A DNA stretch of 64,000 nt from JACKJP01 sp050249695 (GCA_050249695.1 JBFWQA010000002.1:595804-659803); one strand, 5' to 3'; positions 54,621-63,108 are shown, counted from the first letter of the stretch. The notes: generated by a model from the sequence alone, not told the origin. Program-made: numbers and translations.

Positions 54621-54729
54621 CGGACAGCATTCAAAAGCACCGCCAGTGCGCTGCTTCCAGGCCGGATCGCTGGCCGTGAAGAAGTGAGGCGCATCAGGCG
54701 CGGGCATGTTCCTAGGGGAGCGAAGACGC

Positions 54730-55980
54730 ATGAGTGAGGCGTTCCATTCCAACGCCGAAGGGTCTTCCGCAACGTCGGGAGCTGGCTCTGATTCGGCCGC
54801 GCTGGCGGGCATCAAGGTCGTCGAATTTGCCCATGTGATTGCCGGTCCGATGGCCGGAACCTTGCTTGCTGATCTCGGTGCGGACGTCATTCACGTCGAG
54901 CCGCCCGGTACTGGTGAAGCCGGCCGGGCCATGGGGCCGACCAAAGATGGCAAAGGCATTTGGTGGAAAGTCATCGCGCGCAACAAGCGCTCCGTGACAC
55001 TGGACCTGCGGCGACGCGAAGTCGATGGTGTAATCCGGCGGCTTATCGCCTGGGCCGATGTCGTCATAGTCAATCTGCGGGCGAAGAGTCTCAAGGAATT
55101 CGGCATCGACCGGGAGAGCATCCAGGCGGTCAATCCGATGGCGGTCATTCTGCAGATTTCCGGACAGGGAGCGCACAGTCCCAATCCCAACGCGCCGGGT
55201 TTCGGCAAGGTGGGCGAGGCCCAGAGTGGCGTCGTATTCGTGACGGGTGAGAAGGCGGGTTCGCCGATCCATACGGGATTTTCTCACGCTGATACCGTTA
55301 CTGCACTGATGGGCGCATTTGCCATCACCGCGGCCTTGAACCGGCGCTGGCGAGACGAAAACTTTCAAGGAGAGTGGATCGACCTGGCTCTCTATGAGGG
55401 CCTCTTCCGCCTGCTCGATTGGCAGGTTCCGGTGTACCACCAACTCGGAATCTTGCCGGAGCGCAATGGCAACCGGCTCGCCGTGGCGCCAGCTGCCGTC
55501 ATCAACACGTATATGACCGCCGGCAATGAATGGCTGACGGTGACGTCCGGCACGCCGAAATCTGTCTCCAACATCGCCCGGCTAATGGGGCTGCCAGCTG
55601 AAGACTACGATACCCCCGAGAAACAATTCAGCAAAGCCGATTTTCTCGATCAGCAGCTGCGCGAATGGCTGAAGACCAGGAACGCGGACGAGGCGCTGGC
55701 TGCCTTTGAGGGCGCTGACGTCGTCGCATCGCGGATTTTCAGCGTTAAGGACATTCTGAAGGATCCCACCTACGCGATGCGCGAGAACATCGTGGAGATG
55801 CCCGACGCGGATTTTGGTTCGGTGAAGATGCCGAACGTCGTTCCCAAATTGAGCAATCACGGAGGATCGGTCTGGCGCACGGGGCCGTCCCTCGGGGCCG
55901 ACACCGAAGAGGTATTGAAGAACTGGCTCGGCGTGAGTGAAGAAGAGTACGACGAACTTTCCAGCAAAGGACTGATCTAG
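54730..55980 (+). CDS. CaiB/BaiF family (class III) CoA-transferase
   Basis: 416 aa from the ATG at 54730, preceded by GGGGAG. Family marks: G-I-K-V-V-E-F-A-H-V-I-A-G-P near 27-40, L-L-A-D-L-G-A-D-V-I-H-V-E near 45-57, N-K-R-S-V-T-L-D-L near 85-93. Asp188 (S-H-A-D-T-V-T-A-L) is at the position of the acyl-carrying aspartate. Moves CoA between carboxylic acids, so it would activate a pathway acid. First gene of the rightward operon. An upstream in-frame ATG at 54706 lacks a ribosome binding site. Confidence 0.93.
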   Translation: MSEAFHSNAEGSSATSGAGSDSAALAGIKVVEFAHVIAGPMAGTLLADLGADVIHVEPPGTGEAGRAMGPTKDGKGIWWKVIARNKRSVTLDLRRREVDGVIRRLIAWADVVIVNLRAKSLKEFGIDRESIQAVNPMAVILQISGQGAHSPNPNAPGFGKVGEAQSGVVFVTGEKAGSPIHTGFSHADTVTALMGAFAITAALNRRWRDENFQGEWIDLALYEGLFRLLDWQVPVYHQLGILPERNGNRLAVAPAAVINTYMTAGNEWLTVTSGTPKSVSNIARLMGLPAEDYDTPEKQFSKADFLDQQLREWLKTRNADEALAAFEGADVVASRIFSVKDILKDPTYAMRENIVEMPDADFGSVKMPNVVPKLSNHGGSVWRTGPSLGADTEEVLKNWLGVSEEEYDELSSKGLI

Positions 55981-56050
55981 CGACGGCGTGATCGCTTGCG
56001 GCGGCGCGCGGTGGCTGTCGATCGGAATTTGGCAGCATTGGAGCGGTAGA

Positions 56051-57187
56051 ATGGATTCGGTAGCAAGACAGACCAGCACTGAGGAAGATACCGGAAATGC
56101 CGGCGCGAGTGATTTTCGGCTGATCGACTGTGACTTTCATCCGGTCGTTTCGATGGATCACATCCTTGCGCAGATGTCGGCCGCCGCGCGTGAAAACGTT
56201 CGGGAGGTCGGTTCCGGCCTGACGACGAGCCGTGAGCACAACCGCAACCTTCATCCGTCCGGTATCATGAGGCTCGACGCCACGCCGCCGGGTGGTGGCG
56301 TCCCGGCGTCCGATCCGGACTATGTCATCAGCCACCATATGGATCCGAACAATGTGGAGGCGGCAATTATGCTGCCGACACAGGCGAACATGGTGCTGAC
56401 CTGGGCGGTGGAGTCAGCGGTTGCCGAATTTCTGGCGGCTCTCAACGATGCCATGATCGAGGTCTGGTTCAAGCGCGACCCGCGCTTCAAGGTTCTTGTA
56501 TCAGTTTCGCCCCATTGCGCCGAAACCGGTATCAGGGAAATAGAGCGTCTGGCAGACCATCCCGGCGTCGTCGGCGTCAATCTTGCCTTGGCAGAAGTTA
56601 CCGCAGGCAGCCATTCCCTTACAAAGCTATATGAGGCAGCGGCAGCACATAATTTGCCCGTCTGCATCCATCCCAACGGTGCAGACGGGAATCTGTGGAC
56701 TTCGCCTTCGCATGCCGGCGGCGTCATCCGAACCTATGCGGAGCATCATGTAGCGCTGATGCAGGCAGGGCAGGCATCGTTGTCCTCGCTGGTCCTTGGT
56801 GGGACGTTTGAACGTGTGCCCAATCTCAAGGTTGTTTTCGTCGAGTTCGGATTTGCCTGGGCGCCATCGCTGATGTGGCGGATGGACAAGGTTTGGGAAC
56901 GCAATGGCGGTCCGTCAAAACTGCTGCCCCGCAAACCGAGCGAGTATCTGGTCGATCAGGTGCGGTTCACCACGCAGCCATTTGCCGAACCTGGAATTCC
57001 GAAGGATTTGTTCCCGATCCTGGATGCGATGCAGGCGGAGCGGACGCTCATGTTCAGCTCGGACTATCCGCATTGGGACAATGACAATCCGCGCACTGTT
57101 CTCCGTTCACGGCTGCCTGCGCAGATGCGCGAGCGTGTCGGGCGATCGACCGCGCTTGAGTGCTTCGGCGCCAAGATTGTGCACTAG
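56051..57187 (+). CDS. amidohydrolase-2 family metal-dependent hydrolase/decarboxylase
   Basis: 378 aa from the ATG at 56051, behind GGAG. TIM-barrel amidohydrolase-2 marks: D26-C-D-F-H30 near the N-terminus, C-I-H-P-N-G near 210, and F-S-S-D338-Y-P-H-W-D near the C-terminus, the usual metal/catalytic aspartate. Relatives include ACMSD-type decarboxylases and ring-opening hydrolases. It is paired with a second, diverged copy at 57223. Substrate unknown. Confidence 0.87.
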   Translation: MDSVARQTSTEEDTGNAGASDFRLIDCDFHPVVSMDHILAQMSAAARENVREVGSGLTTSREHNRNLHPSGIMRLDATPPGGGVPASDPDYVISHHMDPNNVEAAIMLPTQANMVLTWAVESAVAEFLAALNDAMIEVWFKRDPRFKVLVSVSPHCAETGIREIERLADHPGVVGVNLALAEVTAGSHSLTKLYEAAAAHNLPVCIHPNGADGNLWTSPSHAGGVIRTYAEHHVALMQAGQASLSSLVLGGTFERVPNLKVVFVEFGFAWAPSLMWRMDKVWERNGGPSKLLPRKPSEYLVDQVRFTTQPFAEPGIPKDLFPILDAMQAERTLMFSSDYPHWDNDNPRTVLRSRLPAQMRERVGRSTALECFGAKIVH

Positions 57188-57222
57188 CACCCGCAAATAA
57201 GCGCCGCTGAATGGGAGAAGTA

Positions 57223-58260
57223 ATGTCCAGGATTGTCGACTGTGAGAGGCATGTCGCCGTACTGAGGTTGGAAGATCTCTATCCGTACATGTCTTCAGAC
57301 TGGGTGGATCGATTCCGGCGAACGGGCTTTCTATTGCCGGCACCGGAAAGGCATCCGGGCGGTAGTGTGGACAAGTCTACTGGTGCCAGGTGGACTGACT
57401 TCGAGACAATTTCCGAAGACCCGGATGTTGGCCTCACGATCTGCGTGCCGCATCAGGCCATACCAACGGCAGGCTGGTGCGAGACCTACCTGACGGCAAT
57501 CTACGCGTCGGCGTTGAACGCCTATTTTCTCGACCGCGGTCTGCCGAAATCCCCCGATATTCGCTATGCGCTGGCGATTTCCCCGCACGAGCCGGAAATG
57601 GCCGTCGATGAGATCGCCCGGCACGCCTCAAACCCGCTGGTGGCGGCCATTGTCATGCCGCTGGTCGGTATCAATATGGGGCAAAGGCACTACCGGCCAA
57701 TCCTCAAGGCCGCAGCGCGGCATAAGCTTCCGGTGATTGTCCATCCCAGCGGCTATGAGGGGAATGTGCCGGGGACGCCGCTGCTGGGTGGCGTAGGCCC
57801 GCGCTTTGAGGGTGAGTATGATTGCCTGATCTCACAGGTTGCCGCCATCAACATCGCGAGCCTCGTCTATGATGGCGCATTCGTCGACCTGCCGGATCTG
57901 ACGGTAATTTTTTCCGGTGTCGGCTATGAATGGCTTCCGCCGTTTATCTGGCGCGCGGATTCCGAGTGGCGAAACTTGCGGATCGACATTCCCTGGGTCA
58001 CCAAGCCGCCATCCGCCTACATCGCCGACAACGTGCGGGTCATGGTCGACCCCATAGATGTCGTTCCCCCCGAGATGATGGGCGCCATTTTCAAGGGTAT
58101 TCCCGAGACAACGCTGATTTACGGATCGAACCGGCCGTTCAACAGAGCGGCAGGCGCCGATGTGATCAGGGCGTTTCCGGAAGAAGTCAGAGACAAGGTC
58201 GCCTTCGCCAATGCGGCGGCCACCTTCAGAGGGCTCGTTGAGGTCACTGAGCGGGTTTGA
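57223..58260 (+). CDS. amidohydrolase-2 family protein with altered active site
   Basis: 345 aa from the ATG at 57223 (GGGAG five bases away). Same fold as its neighbour, with I-V-H-P-S-G in the middle, but the N-terminal D-C-D-F-H is D6-C-E-R-H10 and the C-terminal S-S-D-Y-P-H is G-S-N303-R-P-F, so the key aspartate is an asparagine. It may be inactive, regulatory, a subunit of a hetero-oligomer with the first copy, or use a different mechanism. Co-directional and 35 bp apart from the first copy. Confidence 0.8.
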   Translation: MSRIVDCERHVAVLRLEDLYPYMSSDWVDRFRRTGFLLPAPERHPGGSVDKSTGARWTDFETISEDPDVGLTICVPHQAIPTAGWCETYLTAIYASALNAYFLDRGLPKSPDIRYALAISPHEPEMAVDEIARHASNPLVAAIVMPLVGINMGQRHYRPILKAAARHKLPVIVHPSGYEGNVPGTPLLGGVGPRFEGEYDCLISQVAAINIASLVYDGAFVDLPDLTVIFSGVGYEWLPPFIWRADSEWRNLRIDIPWVTKPPSAYIADNVRVMVDPIDVVPPEMMGAIFKGIPETTLIYGSNRPFNRAAGADVIRAFPEEVRDKVAFANAAATFRGLVEVTERV

Positions 58261-58357
58261 ACTGCAATCCTGCCGAAATGCAACGCCCGTGGGGGCAGGG
58301 GCGCAAAAAGCGTCGAACGCCACGGGCTCAAAGAGAGTGCAACTGGGAGGAATGGAA

Positions 58358-59527
58358 ATGAGAGAGTTGGTGAAATACGGCGCGTCTGCCCTGCTGTTGG
58401 CAGCCGGTGTCGTTGCCGCGGCACCTTCATATGCTGAGGGCACGATCAAGATCGGATGGCTGTCGCCCACATCGGGCGGGGCGGCTTCCGTTGGTGTGCC
58501 GCAATTGGAAGGGGCCGAAGTCGCGGTTCAGGAGATCAACGATGCCGGCGGCGTGCTTGGCATGAAGATCGAACTTCTTGCGCGCGACACGCAGGCGACA
58601 CCGAATGTGGCGGTTGCTGCTGCCAAGGAGCTGATTTCCAAGGAAGGCGTGAAGGTTATCCTCGGCCCCTCGACATCCGGCGCCGCGCTTGCGATTTCGG
58701 AAGTCGCCAAGGCTGAGAAGATTGTCCAGATTCTGCCTTCGGCCAAGTCCAAGCAGCTGACGGATGAAAAGCTTCACAAATACATTTTCCAGATGTCGGC
58801 AACGACCGATACCGACGCAGAGCGCTTGTTTGCCATTGCGCAGAAAGTCGGCGCCAAGAAGGTTTGCTTCGCCGGCTACGATTATGCCTACACGACGGAT
58901 CTTTTCGATGCTGCGCGCAAGCTGGTCGAAGCCGATCCGGCCATGGAAGCCGGCGGCCAGTATATGATCAAATTGGGCGCCACCGACTTCAGCACGATCG
59001 TCAGCCAGTTGATGGCCGATTCCTGCGATACGATTTTCGGCGGCGTCTGGGGCGGCGGCTTTACCGCTTTCGCCAAGCAGGCCGAGCCGTTCGGTCTGTT
59101 CAAGTCCAAGAAGCTCGTATGGGGCGGAACCATGGGTGCTTATGAGGCGGCCGTTGCGCTCAAGGGCGCGTTCCCCGAGGGCCTTTATAGCCATTCCCCC
59201 GATCTCTGGTATGCGGATGGCAATGCCGAACATCAGGCCTATCTGCAGAGCTTCGAGAAATACAAAGGCACAAAGGAGCCCGCGAGCTTCGCTATCCTCG
59301 GCTATATCGGCGTCAAGACCGCCGTGGCTGCCATCGAAAAAGCCGGTGAGGTCGACGCGGACAAGATCGTGGCTGCGTTGGAAGGCATGACCATATCGAC
59401 CCCGGTCGGCGAAACGACGATCGATCCCAAGTCCCATCGTGCCGATCTACCTGAATTCTACGGGCCGATCGTGACCGTAGAGGGCTCGGACATCAAGCGG
59501 ATGTCGCCTGCCACTTTGATGAAGTGA
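58358..59527 (+). CDS. Liv-type ABC transporter substrate-binding protein
   Basis: 389 aa from the ATG at 58358, seven bases after GGGAGG; an ATG six bases earlier is too close to it. Signal peptide (1-27, ending S-Y-A-E-G). Periplasmic-binding-protein type 1 fold: I-K-I-G-W-L-S-P-T-S-G-G-A-A, Q-E-I-N-D-A-G-G-V-L-G and V-I-L-G-P-S-T-S-G-A-A-L. Binds an amino acid, aromatic or other small acid for a LivHMGF-type importer; the LivH-like gene at 63109 is a likely partner. The ligand cannot be predicted. Confidence 0.92.
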   Translation: MRELVKYGASALLLAAGVVAAAPSYAEGTIKIGWLSPTSGGAASVGVPQLEGAEVAVQEINDAGGVLGMKIELLARDTQATPNVAVAAAKELISKEGVKVILGPSTSGAALAISEVAKAEKIVQILPSAKSKQLTDEKLHKYIFQMSATTDTDAERLFAIAQKVGAKKVCFAGYDYAYTTDLFDAARKLVEADPAMEAGGQYMIKLGATDFSTIVSQLMADSCDTIFGGVWGGGFTAFAKQAEPFGLFKSKKLVWGGTMGAYEAAVALKGAFPEGLYSHSPDLWYADGNAEHQAYLQSFEKYKGTKEPASFAILGYIGVKTAVAAIEKAGEVDADKIVAALEGMTISTPVGETTIDPKSHRADLPEFYGPIVTVEGSDIKRMSPATLMK

Positions 59528-59613
59528 GATACTGCTGCGGGTAAAGTGGCTGCGCCAGGATCAGCATCGATCCTGGCGCTTCCTGTCGGGGGCATATTGT
59601 TGAGGTGAGCGAA

Positions 59614-60375
59614 ATGGACTTGGGATTGGCAGGCCGGACAGTTGTGATTACCGGCGCTACAGGCGATATCGGATTTACTTGCGCTGAGGGTTTTGCGGCT
59701 GAAGGCGCGCGTTTGGTGTTGTTTTCAAGAACGGCGGAAACGCTTGAGGACGCTGCCTCGCGACTGCGAGACAGGTTCGGCGCGGAGGCAGTCGCCGTTC
59801 CCGGCGACATGACGAGCGACGAGGATGTCCGCCGTCTCGCCGACATCGTCAATGACCGCTTCGGCGGTGCCGATGTGCTGGTGCTGAATACGGGCCGCCC
59901 GCCCAAAGGGTTGCGCGAAGTGCTTGACGAGGATGAGTGGGATCGCTGGGACGCTGCGCATGAAGTGCAGCTGCGCGGCGGCGTGCGGGTCGTCGCCGCT
60001 CTCGTGCCGTCCATGATCGAAAAAAAAGATGGCAGGATCGTCGCGATTACGTCTGCATCGATCAAGCACCCCATGCCGCACCACGGTCTGTCGACGATCT
60101 ACCGTGCCGGTCTTGCCGCGTATTTGAAGCATTTGGCCAATGAAATCGCCGAGACAGGTGTGACCGTCAACATGATTGCGCCAGCGTCAGTCGGGACGCA
60201 GACGTTCCTGGCAAACTGGGATCCGGAAGTGCGCAAGAAGCTGGTGCCGATGCGGCGACTGGGCAAACCAGAAGAACTCGCTTCAGCGGTCCTTTATTTT
60301 GCCTCCAGAAACGCCGGCTTTATTACCGGTATACACTTGCCGGTCGATGGCGGCATGACGGCATCTTTGACCTGA
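59614..60375 (+). CDS. atypical short-chain dehydrogenase/reductase
   Basis: 253 aa from the ATG at 59614 with GAGGTGA upstream; a GTG at 59605 is also in frame. Cofactor motif T-G-A-T-G-D-I-G at 13-20, N-T-G-R instead of N-N-A-G at 92-95, serines S147/S149, Y163 followed by R-A-G-L, so the usual Y-x-x-x-K lysine is leucine at 167. C-terminal H-L-P-V-D-G-G. Either a different proton relay or a non-reductase role. Last gene of the rightward operon. Confidence 0.85.
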   Translation: MDLGLAGRTVVITGATGDIGFTCAEGFAAEGARLVLFSRTAETLEDAASRLRDRFGAEAVAVPGDMTSDEDVRRLADIVNDRFGGADVLVLNTGRPPKGLREVLDEDEWDRWDAAHEVQLRGGVRVVAALVPSMIEKKDGRIVAITSASIKHPMPHHGLSTIYRAGLAAYLKHLANEIAETGVTVNMIAPASVGTQTFLANWDPEVRKKLVPMRRLGKPEELASAVLYFASRNAGFITGIHLPVDGGMTASLT

Positions 60376-60422
60376 TCGCACTTTGGTCAATGCGGATGAC
60401 TTGAGATTGATGTGCCCTGGCC

Positions 60423-61097
60423 CTAGCTCATCCGGTTGGAAATGTATTTGCTGGAATAATGGTGGTGCTCGATGATGAGTGCTTCTGCGCGCTGGGGCTC
60501 CCGCGAGAATAGCGCGTCGGCGATCCGGTGATGGTCGTCATGCATCCGCCGAAGCCAGACGATCAATTCATCCGGATTGGCGCTTTCGCGCTCGTAGTAG
60601 TTGTCCATCATCTGAACATAGACCGGAATGTTTCTGAACCGCTCCATCGCTTCTTTCAGGAAAATGTTGTCGGCGGCTTCGACGATCGCCCCGTGGAAAG
60701 CTGCGTTCATAGACCGGTAGGCGCAAATGCCGGCCGTGTTGATATCGTCACGCCGAAGAATTTCGTCTCCCGCATTCAGGCAGTCAGCAAGCGTTGTCCG
60801 CAGTTCTGAATCGGCCTCGCCGCTTGCCACAATCTTACAGGCAAAGCCCTCCAGGGCACCGCGGAACGCCCAGGCCTGGAACACTTCATTTGCCGACGCC
60901 GAGTGAACGAAATAGCCGCATTTGGGTACGTAGTTCAGCAAGCCCTCCTTGTGCAGCGTGGTAAGCGCTGAGCGGATGGGCGTACGAGAAACCCCAAGCT
61001 CTTCAACCAGCATATGCTCCTGCAGATGCGTGCCGGGCTCGTAGACATTGCGCATAATGCGCTCGCGAATTTCCTTGGTGGCGAGGTTCGACTTCAT
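60423..61097 (-). CDS. GntR-family transcriptional regulator, FCD (FadR/VanR) type
   Basis: 224 aa. N-terminal winged helix (about 8-70: L-Q-E-H-M-L-V-E-E-L-G-V-S-R-T-P-I-R-S-A-L). C-terminal FCD helical domain with the metal-binding histidines in A-F-H-G-A-I-V-E-A, H-D-D-H-H-R-I-A and E-H-H-H-Y. FCD regulators bind small carboxylates and usually recognise T-x-G-T-x-x-A-C-x-A palindromes. Such sequences precede this gene and all three operons of the cluster, so it is very likely their regulator and self-regulated. Convergent with the SDR. Confidence 0.93.
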   Translation of the reverse strand: MKSNLATKEIRERIMRNVYEPGTHLQEHMLVEELGVSRTPIRSALTTLHKEGLLNYVPKCGYFVHSASANEVFQAWAFRGALEGFACKIVASGEADSELRTTLADCLNAGDEILRRDDINTAGICAYRSMNAAFHGAIVEAADNIFLKEAMERFRNIPVYVQMMDNYYERESANPDELIVWLRRMHDDHHRIADALFSREPQRAEALIIEHHHYSSKYISNRMS

Positions 61098-61190
61098 CTC
61101 TTTGAGCTTTCCAATTCTGACTAGCCGCGAGAGGTTCGCCGACAGTCAACGTTGTGGTCGGCTGGCCTGACTTTCATCCAATCGGTTTCA

Positions 61191-61209
61191 ATGCATACAT
61201 TGTATACAG
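61191..61209 (-). promoter_or_regulatory. GntR-type double operator C before the gntR gene
   Basis: Two adjacent sites, ATGCATACAT (61191-61200) and TTGTATACAG (61200-61209), sharing the TGNATACA core. They lie about 95-110 bp upstream of the gntR ATG, suggesting autoregulation. Confidence 0.5.
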
Positions 61210-61350
61210 TAGTGGAATGCGCAACGCACATGGCAATCGGGACAGCTCGTCTCCTGCAGCCTTTCGCGCGGCTGCCCGCGATAGGTATCTCTATATTAGC
61301 CGGGACCGGCAGTCTGTGTTCAAATGAATAGAACGTATTGATTTTTATAA

Positions 61351-61360
61351 GGTATACAAA
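61351..61360. promoter_or_regulatory. weaker GntR-type operator D
   Basis: GGTATACAAA contains the GTATAC core with one arm deviating from the TTGTATACA(T/A) consensus. It lies between operators C and E and could support looping or cooperative binding. Weak on its own. Confidence 0.35.
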
Positions 61361-61474
61361 ATTATCTGAAATTAGCCAACATAGCGGGTCACTGGTCTTT
61401 GTTCTCAATTAAGATACTGTTTTATCAAGAGAAAAATTTTTTCTCAAGGCGAGTGCAGTTTGGGCGGTTGATTT

Positions 61475-61484
61475 TTGTATACAT
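61475..61484 (+). promoter_or_regulatory. GntR-type operator E (TTGTATACAT) before the hydrolase operon
   Basis: TTGTATACAT, three bases upstream of a -35-like TTGACT (61488-61493). Same sequence and order as operator B with its TTGACA. A recognisable but poor -10 (CTAGTC or TAGTCT near 61511-61517) follows. Confidence 0.6.
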
Positions 61485-61695
61485 GTGTTGACTGTCGGTT
61501 GGCCCCTCAGCTAGTCTCTCCCAGGTCTTCTATGCAGCTATCCGCATGTCATGACCAAGCATGCTGGCGCGAGATACGAGGGGGAACAAACCCAATTCGC
61601 TTCAGCAGGGTACAAAGGTGGAAGCGCAAGGCAATCGGCACGGGCGTGGCATTACGTCCGCAGCCGGTGTTCAGCGCCGGGGAAAGGGGATGCAG

Positions 61696-62565
61696 ATGAG
61701 CAGGAACGCGACGGTCGAAAAGGCCGGCTACGCAGACCGGTATTTCTCATCCGGCTCCCTAAGGCTTCACTACACGGAATGGAATCCCGAAGGTTCTCAC
61801 CCGGTGATCATGCTGCATGGCCTCAACGTGCAGGCGCATACCTGGGACCCGATCGTGCCATTGTTGAGCAGCGACATGCGGATCATTTGCCCGGACCTGC
61901 GCGGGCATGGCGACAGCGATTGGGCGCGAGAAGGATATCCCGTTGGCGGGTTCGTGGCGGATCTGAACAACCTGGCGGACCATCTGGGATTCAGCAAATT
62001 CTCGCTCGTGGGCCACTCATTGGGCGCGCGTGTTTCGATCGCCTATGCCGGAGAGCATTCCAGCCGGCTCGATTGCCTGGCGCTTTCTGATACAGGGCCG
62101 CAGATGCCCAAGTCGGCGGCGCAGTCGACCTCCCGATTCATCGGCGACACGAACAGCATCAAGGGGTTCCGCGACCGCGAAGAGGTTTGGGAGCACTATC
62201 GCAAAACCCATCCGGAATGGCGGCCCGAGTTCATCGACCTGCATGCGGAGTTTCAGGTCAGGGACAATTGGGCAGGCAAGAAAATTCTGAAATCGGATCC
62301 CGAGCTCTACTGGATTACGCGTGGTGCCGGTGTCCGTGAGATTCCCTATTTGTGGGAGATGGCCGAGGCGATCGACGTACCGACGCTCATCATGGTTGGC
62401 GAACATAGCGAGTTCTTCGACGACGAATTGCTGGAGCGGATGCGCGAGGCCATCAGGCGGTCAGAAGTCGCGAAGTTCAATACCGGACACTACATCCCCC
62501 GCGAGCAACCGGAAGAGTTTGCTGCGAGGCTTACTGAGTTTCTGGAAAAAAACCATCAGCCTTGA
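61696..62565 (+). CDS. alpha/beta-fold hydrolase
   Basis: 289 aa from the ATG at 61696 (AAGGGG six bases away). Oxyanion motif M-L-H-G-L-N near 39-44, D-L-R-G-H-G-D-S-D near 67-75, nucleophile S108 in V-G-H-S-L-G-A, likely acid E239 in G-E-H-S-E-F, and catalytic H265 in N-T-G-H-Y. The acid is glutamate where aspartate is usual. Probably hydrolyses an ester, lactone or a C-C bond. First gene after operator E. Longer in-frame readings run into the control region. Confidence 0.9.
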   Translation: MSRNATVEKAGYADRYFSSGSLRLHYTEWNPEGSHPVIMLHGLNVQAHTWDPIVPLLSSDMRIICPDLRGHGDSDWAREGYPVGGFVADLNNLADHLGFSKFSLVGHSLGARVSIAYAGEHSSRLDCLALSDTGPQMPKSAAQSTSRFIGDTNSIKGFRDREEVWEHYRKTHPEWRPEFIDLHAEFQVRDNWAGKKILKSDPELYWITRGAGVREIPYLWEMAEAIDVPTLIMVGEHSEFFDDELLERMREAIRRSEVAKFNTGHYIPREQPEEFAARLTEFLEKNHQP

Positions 62566-62605
62566 TCCGGGCTCTTGGCAGAACCCGGGTAAATGGGAGG
62601 GGCGC

Positions 62606-63004
62606 GTGACAACGGCGCACGGCAACGAAAAGAATGAAGTCAATGCCGGATCTGTCAGCGATTATGAGCTGAACAAGATCCGCATCTTTGAGACGGCGCG
62701 AGGATCGATCGGCGTTGTGCGTACGCAAAGCGGTTTCTTCGCGATGCTTAACCGCTGTCCTCATATGGGCGCGCCGATCTGCGTCGGAACGGACGTCACG
62801 CATACGACGAGAACAGCCAGAGCGTTCGACTATTCTGTCGATACCGGAAGCCTAGTTGTGCGTTGCCCATGGCATCGATGGGAATTCAGCATCGACACCG
62901 GCGAAGCCGTCGGCGGGATTACGCGCGGCAAACTTTTGCGCTTTCCAGTTTCCGTCGTTGAAGACGAAGTGATCGTGGCCCTCGCACCGGCGCGGACACG
63001 TTGA
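62606..63004 (+). CDS. Rieske [2Fe-2S] protein
   Basis: 132 aa from a GTG start at 62606, with GGGAGG close upstream. Cluster ligands C51-P-H53 and C87-P-W-H90 are present. The loop between the two pairs is 33 residues, longer than the 15-17 common in ferredoxins, through an insert containing G-T-D-V-T-H-T-T-R-T. Its size suits a stand-alone Rieske ferredoxin that feeds an oxygenase. No oxygenase or ferredoxin reductase partner is in the window; it may lie beyond the right edge. Confidence 0.85.
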   Translation: MTTAHGNEKNEVNAGSVSDYELNKIRIFETARGSIGVVRTQSGFFAMLNRCPHMGAPICVGTDVTHTTRTARAFDYSVDTGSLVVRCPWHRWEFSIDTGEAVGGITRGKLLRFPVSVVEDEVIVALAPARTR

Positions 63005-63108
63005 TCGTGGCCGGCTCGCGGGCATGTCACCGTTGGGAACACATAAGGGTGCGCGTGTAAGTACCGGGTGAAACACGGTACGCGCCAAGCACCAGCAGGG
63101 GGAGGTCG

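Larger units (their letters stand above)
54310..54729. promoter_or_regulatory. 420-bp divergent control region of the catabolic cluster
   Basis: No gene seen. It separates the leftward LLM operon from the rightward CoA-transferase operon and contains two copies of TTGTATACAT in opposite orientation (54368-54359 on the minus strand, 54577-54586 on the plus strand) plus promoter-like boxes listed separately. The region is AT-rich compared with the neighbouring coding sequence. Confidence 0.7.
61098..61695. promoter_or_regulatory. 598-bp divergent control region between gntR and the hydrolase operon
   Basis: No convincing gene. It holds operators C (61191-61209), D (61351-61360) and E (61475-61484), a -35-like TTGACT at 61488, and an A/T inverted repeat GAGAAAAA-T-TTTTTCTC (61429-61445). 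It is the most AT-rich stretch of the window. Confidence 0.65.

Noticed and set aside
60328..60335. GGTATACA, a further match to the GntR operator core
   Set aside because: It lies inside the coding sequence of the SDR, in codons for a conserved C-terminal motif, and no promoter is near; probably coincidence.
61429..61445. GAGAAAAA-T-TTTTTCTC inverted repeat as a terminator
   Set aside because: The stem is made almost only of A-T pairs, no gene ends nearby on either strand, and the site lies between two divergent promoters.
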